Notes under the pieces: generated by a model
What the model was told of the DNA's origin: nothing
The model's input: only the letters and a program-made list of their open reading frames with translations
Databases searched by the model: none
Program-made: the position numbers and the translations under genes
Shown: one piece after another, positions 57,091-64,000 of the stretch
Position numbering within the stretch: the first letter of the stretch is position 1
Layout: the number at the start of each line of letters is the position of its first letter
Source: Gemmatimonadales bacterium
GTDB lineage: Bacteria > Gemmatimonadota > Gemmatimonadetes > Gemmatimonadales > GWC2-71-9
Assembly: GCA_041390145.1 (NCBI GenBank)
Contig: JAWKQM010000002.1
Coordinates: 248,001-312,000, forward strand
Direction of reading: 5' to 3'
Length of the DNA: 64,000 bases

Positions 57091-60000
57091 TTACCAGATG
57101 TACTTGCCGCCCAGCTGGATCCGCCAGATCGAGGCGTTCTTGTTGACCACATTGAGCGTCGGCAGCGCGAGGCTGTAGATGCCCCGGTTGTAGAGCGGGT
57201 CCCATCCGCGGAGCCGGACCATGCTCTGGCCCTCGAACGCGCTGGTCTGCTTCACGAGGCCCCAGTCGCTGTCGATCATGTTCAGGAGGTTGAACACGTC
57301 GAGGGAAAGGATCATCGTCTGTCCGTTGAAGGTCGGGACGACCTTCTGGAGCCGGGCGTCGAGCGAGTTGATCCAGGGGTTGCGGCAGCTGTTGCGCTCC
57401 ATGATCTGGCCCCGCTGGTTGCGGAGGCAGGCCTGGGAGTCGATGAAGTTGGCGAGCGAGTCGTACGATGCCGCCGGGGTGGCGCCGTACATCGTGATGT
57501 CGTTCCGGTCGCGCGGAACGTAGAACATGTCGTTGAACTCGCGGTTGCTGCCGCCAACGCCGTCCGCGTTGGCGTCGCCGTTGATGACGTAGCCGAACGG
57601 CGAGCCCGAGATCCCCGAGTAGATCAGCGAGAAGTCGAAGTCGGCCGGCAGGTTGACCGTGCCGCTGAGGACCACCCGGTGCGGGCGGCTGAAGGCGGAG
57701 GTGGTCAGGTCGCGGTCGTTGAGCAGGCCGTTCAGCGTGGCGAAGCCGTAGTTCGAGAAGGCGATGCTCGACGTCAGTGACATCACGTCCTGGGCGTCGG
57801 TGTAGGTGTAGCCGCCGTTGAACTCGATGCCGTTGGAGAACCGCTTCTGCAGCTGGATCGTGCCGCTGAAGACATGGTCCTCGGACTTGTTGAGGTGCTC
57901 GAGGACGTTGCCGAAGGCCGCCGTCTGCTTGTTGGGGGTGGCCGAGCCCGTGCCCAGGTTGTTCACGCCGTACCGCGCCCGGTTGCCTTCGCCGGTGGCG
58001 TAGGTGAGGGTGCTCTCGTCCACCACGCCGACGAGGTTGTTGTCCTGGATGTAGAGCGTGTTCTTCGACTTGGTGTAAAGCAGGTCGATGGTGCCGACCA
58101 TGCCCCACGGCAGCCGCTGGTCGACGCCGAGGGACAGCTTCATGTTCTGTTCAAACTTGAAGTTGGAATCGAAGTAGTTGATGGTCGGCGTCGCCTGGAA
58201 GAGCCCGGCGGAGCCGGCGCAGGCCGACGGCTGTTGCGACGGGTCGAGGGTGAAGCCACCCGGGACGTTGTTGTCCGGATTGGAGTCGTCGTTCCGGCAG
58301 GTCAGCTGGGTCTGCTCCATGCCGGTGTTGCCGTAGGCGTTGGAGAGCCACACGTACGCCGGCCGGCCGCCGAAGTAGCCGACGCCGCCGCGCACGATGG
58401 TCATCCCCTCGCCGTTGACGTCCCAGTTGAAGCCGAGGCGCGGCGACCAAGTGGCGTTGCCGCTCGGCACCACGCTGGTGTTGATCGTGCCGCCGGTCCA
58501 GAGGTTCGGGTCCGAGGTGATGGAATCGAGCTTTGGATTGTAGGCCGGCGAGTCGGGGAAGATCGGGTTGTCCCAGCGGAGGCCGACCGTCAGCGCCACC
58601 GGACCGAGATTGAACTGGTCCTGCAGGTAGAGGCCCCACTGGTTCACGTTGAAGTCGGCCGTCGGGCCCCCCTCGCGGAGCGGAAGGGCGCGGTCGAACC
58701 GCACGGCCGAGTTGGCCTCGAACGAGTCGATATTGGCGAAGGTCCACTGCCCGATGCTCTGCGGGAAGAAGACGTTGTTGAAGCCGAAGAACTCGTTGTG
58801 GGTACCAATGGTGACGCGGTGATCGCCCAGGCCGACGGTCAGGTTGTCGGTGATCTCGTAGATGTCCTGGTCGAGGGAGTTGGCCTGGGAAAAGCGCTCA
58901 TCGCCCGCCACCAGGCGGGTGCCGGTGCTGCCCGAGCCCACGATGATGGTGGGGTACAGCGAGTTGCCGGAGCGCTTGTCGCGCACCGACTGCCAGCCGC
59001 CGATGAATTCGTTGGAGTACTTCCCGCCGAAGACGCCGCTCCAGATGAGGCGCAGCGAGTTGGTCTGGTTGTCGATGGTATAGGCGCCGGACGAGAGCTG
59101 CCAGTCGCCGTTCTGCCGGCGGGAAATGACATCCACCGTGGCCCCGACGTTGTTGTACGAGAGCGAGACGCTCTGGTTGGTCTTGGGCGACCAGGTCAGC
59201 TTCCCGAAGTAGGTCGGGTTGGGGTTCTCGATGGTAAACCCGCCGGCGTCGCCCGCCCCGCCCCACTGATCCGCCCCGAGGGCGTTGAGGTGGTTGATCA
59301 TCCGCTGCGCATCGGCGGTGTCGGCGCCGGATTCCGCGAGCGTGATCCCGTTGAAGGGCGTCGTCCGCTTGGTGATGTCCGCGGCGGCGAAGTACTGCAG
59401 CTTGTCCTTGATGATGGCGCCGCTCAGCGTTCCGCCGTACTGCAGCACCTTGAAGTCGGCCGATGTCAGGCCGTCAATATCCTTGCCCACCAGGTCCTGG
59501 TTTTGCAGGTACCCGAACACCGACCCGCCGAACTTGTTGCTGCCCGACTGGGTGACGGCGTTGATCAGGCCGCCGGCAAAGTTGCCGAGCCGCACGTCGT
59601 AGGGGGCCACGAGGACCTGGAACTCCTTGACCGCCTCGATCGAGATGGCCTTGGCGTTGGCCTGCCCGCCCGGCACGCCGCTCGCGCCGAGGCCGAAGAG
59701 GTCGTTGTTGACGCCACCGTCGATCTGGATGCTGTTGAAGCGGTTGTTCTGGCCGCCGGCCGATACACCCGCGCCGACGCTCGCCACTTGCGGCGTCGTG
59801 GCCACGAGGTCCTGGAAGTTGCGGCCGAGCACCGGCAACCGGTTGATGACGGTATCGCTGATGGACTGCGACACACCGGTCTTCGCCGTGTTCATGACCG
59901 GGTCACCCGTCTCGGCGTTGACGGCGATCTCCTCCAGCTGCACGATCTGCTGCCTGAGGGTGAAATTGGAGACGAAACGCTGACCGAGGGAGAGCATCAC

Positions 60001-60300
60001 GTTGTCGCGGCGGGCGCTCTCGAAGCCGATGGCACGGGCCTCGATCGTGTAGGGGCCGCCAACCGACACGTTCTCCATGTAGAACTTGCCGTTCCCCTGG
60101 GAGGTCGCCGTGATCTTGGCGCCCGTGCCCCGGTTGGTCAGCGTGATCATGGCGCCTTCGACCGGCGCCCCCGATTCCTGCGTGACGGTCCCGGTCACCG
60201 CCGCCGTTGTGACGCCCTGCGCGAACAGATTGCCGGCCCCGAGCGTAAACAGCACGCCCATGGCCGTCGCGGTCGCTACCCGACGAAACCATGACTGCAT
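57091..60300 (-). CDS. Oar-like TonB-dependent outer-membrane receptor
   Basis: This 1069-residue receptor has a signal peptide ending NLFA with Gln28 next, a carboxypeptidase-regulatory-like domain (about 30-115), a plug (about 120-235) and a 22-strand barrel ending in the aromatic residue Trp. The layout resembles Oar/OmpIP proteins of myxobacteria, Acidobacteria and Bacteroidetes; Oar also serves protein export in Myxococcus. The ATG at 60300 has GAGGTG close upstream and begins at the signal peptide. It stands alone, with no SusD partner. Substrate is unknown. Confidence 0.92.
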   Translation of the reverse strand: MQSWFRRVATATAMGVLFTLGAGNLFAQGVTTAAVTGTVTQESGAPVEGAMITLTNRGTGAKITATSQGNGKFYMENVSVGGPYTIEARAIGFESARRDNVMLSLGQRFVSNFTLRQQIVQLEEIAVNAETGDPVMNTAKTGVSQSISDTVINRLPVLGRNFQDLVATTPQVASVGAGVSAGGQNNRFNSIQIDGGVNNDLFGLGASGVPGGQANAKAISIEAVKEFQVLVAPYDVRLGNFAGGLINAVTQSGSNKFGGSVFGYLQNQDLVGKDIDGLTSADFKVLQYGGTLSGAIIKDKLQYFAAADITKRTTPFNGITLAESGADTADAQRMINHLNALGADQWGGAGDAGGFTIENPNPTYFGKLTWSPKTNQSVSLSYNNVGATVDVISRRQNGDWQLSSGAYTIDNQTNSLRLIWSGVFGGKYSNEFIGGWQSVRDKRSGNSLYPTIIVGSGSTGTRLVAGDERFSQANSLDQDIYEITDNLTVGLGDHRVTIGTHNEFFGFNNVFFPQSIGQWTFANIDSFEANSAVRFDRALPLREGGPTADFNVNQWGLYLQDQFNLGPVALTVGLRWDNPIFPDSPAYNPKLDSITSDPNLWTGGTINTSVVPSGNATWSPRLGFNWDVNGEGMTIVRGGVGYFGGRPAYVWLSNAYGNTGMEQTQLTCRNDDSNPDNNVPGGFTLDPSQQPSACAGSAGLFQATPTINYFDSNFKFEQNMKLSLGVDQRLPWGMVGTIDLLYTKSKNTLYIQDNNLVGVVDESTLTYATGEGNRARYGVNNLGTGSATPNKQTAAFGNVLEHLNKSEDHVFSGTIQLQKRFSNGIEFNGGYTYTDAQDVMSLTSSIAFSNYGFATLNGLLNDRDLTTSAFSRPHRVVLSGTVNLPADFDFSLIYSGISGSPFGYVINGDANADGVGGSNREFNDMFYVPRDRNDITMYGATPAASYDSLANFIDSQACLRNQRGQIMERNSCRNPWINSLDARLQKVVPTFNGQTMILSLDVFNLLNMIDSDWGLVKQTSAFEGQSMVRLRGWDPLYNRGIYSLALPTLNVVNKNASIWRIQLGGKYIW

Positions 60301-60473
60301 AGGGACACCTCGACTGGAGTAAATAAGGCGGACGTCCGACAGGAGAATTGGCCCCGCATCCTTACCATGACCGCTCACTGGCCGGTCAACCCCGAATGGC
60401 GGCCTCGCGCACCCGGGCGATGGCCGAAAAACTTACGCCTCGCCAGCCCGGGGTCAAGGCGCCGATTCCGACC
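60301..60473. other. Gap between the TonB receptor gene and the permease gene
   Basis: These 173 bases hold the receptor's ribosome-binding sequence GAGGTG and should hold its promoter. I cannot point to convincing -35/-10 boxes, and no terminator for the permease gene is evident. Confidence 0.4.
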
Positions 60474-61844
60474 TCAGGACTCGGCGTTCCCGGCCAAGCG
60501 GTGCGAGCGCCGCCACGCGTAGTACACCGGAACGCCGACCAAAATGATCCCGAATGTGATACCGGTGTTGACCGGGTCGGTCCAGAGCGCGTTCAGGATG
60601 ATCGCAAGTGAGGCCGCCATGAACAGAAGGGGGACAACGGGATAGCCCCAGGTCCGGTAGGGACGCACCAGGTCGGGCTGCTTCTTCCGGAGCACGAAGA
60701 CCGCCCCGACCGCCAGGGCGTAGAAGGGCCAGATGCCGAGGATGAACTTGTCCGCCAGTTGCTGGAAGTCGTTGAGCAGGACGTAGACCACCCCAAGACC
60801 CGTGGCCAGCAGGATCGCCACCGACGGGCTCTGGTACCGGGGGCTGACGCGCGCGATCGCGGTGAAGAAGAGGCCGCGGTCGGCCATCGCAAAGAACACC
60901 CGGGGCCCGGTCATCATCGAGCCGAGCAGTGCGCTGAAGGTGGAAATCATCACCACCCCGGCGATGACGCCGCCGGCCCCGCCGCCGAAGAACGGAATCC
61001 GCTCGGCCGCTGTGGCGGCGATGAGGGCCGAACCGGCCATTTCGGGCAGCGGCACCAGGTAGAGGTAGGCCAGGTTCACTACGAGGTAGATGGCGATGAT
61101 GGCCACCGTGCCCAGCAGCAGCGCGCGCGGGAGGTTGCGTGCGGGGTCCTTCACCTCCCCGCCGAGATAGGCGAGGTCGGCCCAGCCGTCGTAGGTCCAC
61201 ATGATCGAGATGAGGGCCGTCCCCATGACGCTCACATGGACCCCGCTGCTCCACACCGGGGTGAAATTGGCGGTGGTCCCCTCGCCGATGGTGAAGGCCA
61301 ACGCCGCCAGCGCCACCAGCGCCCCGTACTTCACCACGGTCGAGAGATTGACGAGGACCGCCGCGACGTTCACGCCGAAATAATTGAACAGCCCCACGAG
61401 GATGATGGCCCCGGCCGCCACGTACTGCACCTGCGACGGGGTCAGCGGGACGAAGTACCCGAGGTACTCTGCGAAGATGGTGGAGATGGCGCCGAGCGCC
61501 GAGGCGCGAATGACCGCAAGCGTGGACCAGCCGAACAGGAAGGCGGGGAGGGGGCCGAAGGCGTCAAGAATGTAGGCGAACACCCCGCCCGACCGCGGGA
61601 GCGCGGCCGCCAGCTCGGCGTAGGTCAGCGCGCCGCAGAGCACAATGGCGCCGCCGAGGGCCCAGGCGAGAAGGAAGGGCCCCGGTTCCCCGATCCGCCC
61701 GGCCACGCTTGCCGGTACCCGAAAGATCCCGCTCCCGATGGTGGAGCCAACCAGCACGGCGACGGCGCTCATCAGGCCCAGCCGACGGGGGAGGCGCTCA
61801 CCCCAGGCGTCGCGGACGCCCGTTCCAGCGTTAGATGTTTGCAT
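60474..61844 (-). CDS. APC-superfamily amino acid permease
   Basis: This 456-residue membrane protein has twelve predicted helices. The first helix carries GSTIGSGIF, the broken substrate-binding helix typical of the LAT-like branch (y+LAT/SteT); helix 6 has MWTYDGWADLAYLGGEVKDP. It likely exchanges or imports neutral amino acids. It is transcribed divergently from ctaB with 87 bases between. The specific amino acid cannot be told. Confidence 0.92.
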   Translation of the reverse strand: MQTSNAGTGVRDAWGERLPRRLGLMSAVAVLVGSTIGSGIFRVPASVAGRIGEPGPFLLAWALGGAIVLCGALTYAELAAALPRSGGVFAYILDAFGPLPAFLFGWSTLAVIRASALGAISTIFAEYLGYFVPLTPSQVQYVAAGAIILVGLFNYFGVNVAAVLVNLSTVVKYGALVALAALAFTIGEGTTANFTPVWSSGVHVSVMGTALISIMWTYDGWADLAYLGGEVKDPARNLPRALLLGTVAIIAIYLVVNLAYLYLVPLPEMAGSALIAATAAERIPFFGGGAGGVIAGVVMISTFSALLGSMMTGPRVFFAMADRGLFFTAIARVSPRYQSPSVAILLATGLGVVYVLLNDFQQLADKFILGIWPFYALAVGAVFVLRKKQPDLVRPYRTWGYPVVPLLFMAASLAIILNALWTDPVNTGITFGIILVGVPVYYAWRRSHRLAGNAES

Positions 61845-61931
61845 CGGTGGAGTTTGCGCCCGCCGACTCCGCTTGACAAGGACCTGCCAGAGGCCGTTTC
61901 TTTGGCCCTCTCCCAGTGACCCGGAGCAGGG

Positions 61932-62891
61932 ATGGCCGTACGGCAGGCACAGGCGGGCTTGGCCCGCGATCTATTGGCATTGACCAAGCCCCGGGTGATT
62001 TCCCTCCTGCTGGTGACCGCGGTGGCCCCCATGTACATCACCGGGCTCGGCGCGCCACCGCTCTCCCTCGTGGGATGTGTGCTGCTCGGCGGCTTCCTGA
62101 TGGCCGGCGGTGCCAACGCAATCAACATGTGGTTCGACCAGGACATCGACCACTTCATGTCCCGGACCAAGCTCCGACCCGTCCCATCCGGCCGGGTGGC
62201 TCCGCTGGCCGCCCTGGCGTTCGGCATCGGCCTGGGGACGCTGGCCTTTGCCATCCTCTGGCGGTTCGCCAATCCCCTCAGTGCCTGGCTGGCCCTCGGC
62301 GGACTCCTGTTCTACGTGCTGGTCTACACCGTCTGGCTGAAACGCTCCACCCCGCAGAACATCGTGATCGGCGGCGCGGCAGGGGCCTTTCCGCCGCTGG
62401 TCGGGTACGCCGCCATGGCGGGGCACCTCGACCTGACGGCGCTCTACCTCTTCGCGATCATCTTCTACTGGACCCCGCCCCACTTCTGGGCGCTGGCGCT
62501 CCTGAAGAAGGGGGAATACGCCAAGGCGGGCATCCCGATGCTCCCCGTGGTCCGTGGCGAGCGGGAAACCAAGGTGCAGATGCTGATCTACACCCTCATC
62601 CTGCTCCCGCTGACGATTCTACCCGCCCTGTTCGGGGCCTTCGGCCTCCTCTACGCGGTCGCCGCGCTGGCCCTCGGCGGCCGGTTCCTCTGGTACAACT
62701 TCCAGCTGCTCCGCGAGGACGGGGTCACCCCCACCGCGTGGAAGATGTACAAGTACTCACTCGCATATCTCGCGCTGCTCTTCGTGGCCATGAGCGTGGA
62801 CCGCGCCCTTCCCCGTGAGGCGCAGGCCGAGACCCCCCAGGTGCTGATTCTCGACCAGCCGGCCCCCGTGGCCGGCCAGCTGGGCCGGTGA
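61932..62891 (+). CDS. ctaB: Protoheme IX farnesyltransferase (heme O synthase)
   Basis: This 319-residue UbiA-type prenyltransferase makes heme O for terminal oxidases. It has the motif NMWFDQDIDHFMSRTKLRP (about 66-84) with the Asp cluster that binds farnesyl diphosphate, a second loop with YTVWLKRSTPQNI, and about nine membrane helices. The start has GGAG just upstream and a TTGACA further up (61873-61878). It overlaps the ABC exporter gene by four bases (GTGA). Neighbouring cytochrome oxidase genes are not seen. Confidence 0.95.
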   Translation: MAVRQAQAGLARDLLALTKPRVISLLLVTAVAPMYITGLGAPPLSLVGCVLLGGFLMAGGANAINMWFDQDIDHFMSRTKLRPVPSGRVAPLAALAFGIGLGTLAFAILWRFANPLSAWLALGGLLFYVLVYTVWLKRSTPQNIVIGGAAGAFPPLVGYAAMAGHLDLTALYLFAIIFYWTPPHFWALALLKKGEYAKAGIPMLPVVRGERETKVQMLIYTLILLPLTILPALFGAFGLLYAVAALALGGRFLWYNFQLLREDGVTPTAWKMYKYSLAYLALLFVAMSVDRALPREAQAETPQVLILDQPAPVAGQLGR

Positions 62892-64000
62892 CGACGCCCA
62901 TCGCCAAAGCAGCGCGCCGCCGCCTCCCTTCCCCCAAGCAGCTGGCCCGCCTCTGGCCACGAGTCCGGCCCCACCGCCAGGCGTTGATGCTCGCCTCCGT
63001 GGCGCTCCTGCTGAGCGCCGCCATCGGGCTGGCCTTCCCGCTGGTGGTGGGGCGCCTCCTCGACGCCGCCTTCGTGGACCAGAACCGGTCCCTCCTCGAC
63101 CGGGTCGCTCTCGGCTTGACGGGCCTCTTCCTCATCCAGGCGTTCCTGAACTACGGCCAGACCTATCTCCTCAGCGCCACCGGCGAGCGCGCAGTGGCCG
63201 GCCTCCGGGAAGAGCTCTTCGCCAAGCTGCTGGACATGCCCCCGGGGTTCTTCGCCGACCGGAAAACTGGTGAACTGACCAGCCGGCTCACCATCGACAT
63301 CGGGCTCCTGCAGGGCGTCCTGAGCAACCAGATCGCCGAATTCGCCCGCCAGATCCTCGCCCTGGTCGGCGGCATCATCCTCCTGACCTGGATCCAGCCC
63401 CAGCTCACGCTGACGGCGCTGGCCGTCGTCCCGGTGGCGGTCGGCACGGCCCTCTTCTTTGGCCGGCGGCTCCGCCGGATCAGCACCGGCGTGCAGGACA
63501 AGGTGGCCGGCGCCACCTCGGTGGCCGAGGAAGCCTTCAGCCAGATCCGAACCGTGCAGAGCTTCGTGCAGGAGCCGGCGGAGCGGGCCCGGTACGGCGG
63601 GTTGATCGGCGGCGTGGTCCAGGCGGCGCTGGTGCGGGCCCGGGTCCGCGGGGTCTTCTTCGGGGCCATCACCTTCAGCACCTTCACCGGGATCGTCATC
63701 GTCCTCTGGCAGGGGGGGCGGCTGGTACTGGACGGCTCCCTGACGGCCGGCACCCTGGTGAGCTTCCTCCTGCTCACGGTGACCATCGCCGCCTCGGTCG
63801 GTGCCCTCGCCTCCTTCTTCGGGAATTTCCAGGAATCCGTCGGGGCCGCCGAACGGGTGTTTCAACTGCTGGAAGCCCACACCCCGATTGCCGATCCCCC
63901 CGCCCCCACCTCCCTTCCGACGCCGGTGCAGGGGCGGGTCGAGTTCGACAGGGTGTCTTTCCGCTACCTGGACCACCCTGACGCCCCCTGGGCGGTCCGC
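62888..64000 (+). CDS. MsbA-type ABC exporter, N-terminal part (continues past the window)
   Basis: The visible 371 codons start at a GTG in a four-base overlap with ctaB. They encode an ABC-exporter membrane domain with six helices (about residues 35-300) and the coupling segments FFADRKTGELTSRLTIDI and FQESVGAAERVF. The start of the nucleotide-binding domain follows (VEFDRVSFRYLDHPDAPWAVR split at the edge). Walker motifs are beyond position 64000. The layout fits half-transporters of the MsbA/LmrA/ABCB type, which move lipids or drugs. The translational coupling to ctaB is unusual for MsbA itself. Confidence 0.9.
   Translation, partial: MTTPIAKAARRRLPSPKQLARLWPRVRPHRQALMLASVALLLSAAIGLAFPLVVGRLLDAAFVDQNRSLLDRVALGLTGLFLIQAFLNYGQTYLLSATGERAVAGLREELFAKLLDMPPGFFADRKTGELTSRLTIDIGLLQGVLSNQIAEFARQILALVGGIILLTWIQPQLTLTALAVVPVAVGTALFFGRRLRRISTGVQDKVAGATSVAEEAFSQIRTVQSFVQEPAERARYGGLIGGVVQAALVRARVRGVFFGAITFSTFTGIVIVLWQGGRLVLDGSLTAGTLVSFLLLTVTIAASVGALASFFGNFQESVGAAERVFQLLEAHTPIADPPAPTSLPTPVQGRVEFDRVSFRYLDHPDAPWAVR

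Noticed and set aside
61845..61931. A confident promoter for ctaB
   Set aside because: A perfect TTGACA is present at 61873-61878, but no convincing -10 lies at 16-18 bases, so I did not list it as a feature.

Overview
The window is about 64 kb of high-GC bacterial chromosome with long runs of overlapping, co-directional genes. Its gene content points to Gemmatimonadota or a close relative in the Fibrobacteres-Chlorobi-Bacteroidetes (FCB) group. The indicators are a giant SprA/Sov-like outer-membrane protein, an Oar-type TonB receptor, a diderm LptF/LptG pair, an ECF sigma factor paired with a TPR kinase, and a complete-looking type IVa pilus machinery. I recognised no rRNA, tRNA, CRISPR array, prophage or insertion sequence. 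This placement is inferred from gene families and is not a phylogenetic result.

Region 1 (1-12 kb, minus strand) is a housekeeping block read as aroC, aroK, topA, trmFO, xerC, hslV, hslU, argF, gcvT, mogA and a receiver-domain protein cut by the window edge. The order topA-trmFO-xerC-hslV-hslU is the same as in Bacillus.

Region 2 (12-17 kb) is pilMNOPQ, the alignment complex and secretin of the pilus. It ends in a clear intrinsic terminator, and a near-perfect sigma-54 promoter lies upstream of pilM. Region 3 (17-24.5 kb) holds exported proteins of unknown role, an OmpA-family protein, an ECF sigma / Ser-Thr kinase pair and a DUF4382-type lipoprotein.

Region 4 (24.7-33.6 kb) holds three minor pseudopilin genes, a sensor kinase / NtrC-type regulator pair, two major-type pilins behind a sigma-54 promoter, and pilS-pilR. 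Region 5 (33.6-38 kb) has a DUF2461 gene and a tetR-controlled ABC-2 export operon. Region 6 (38-41.5 kb) is an arsenic operon (arsR, arsM, acr3, arsC and a hydrolase) with a textbook ArsR operator.

Region 7 (41.6-47.2 kb) holds an NTF2-like secreted protein, pilB-pilT-pilC behind a third sigma-54-like promoter, and a ComEA-like DNA-binding protein. Region 8 (47.3-57 kb) holds a glutaminyl-cyclase-like M28 lipoprotein translationally coupled to sprA, with lptF-lptG diverging from sprA. Region 9 (57-64 kb) holds the Oar-like TonB receptor, an amino-acid permease, heme O synthase (ctaB) and the start of an MsbA-type ABC exporter.

Two themes tie the window together. Pilus assembly, motors, pilins, regulators and sigma-54 promoters are spread over five operons and look co-regulated. 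In addition, a SprA translocon homologue sits with a glutaminyl cyclase homologue, and five exported proteins here appear to carry Gln right after the signal-peptidase site. That resembles the Q-rule known from Bacteroidetes.
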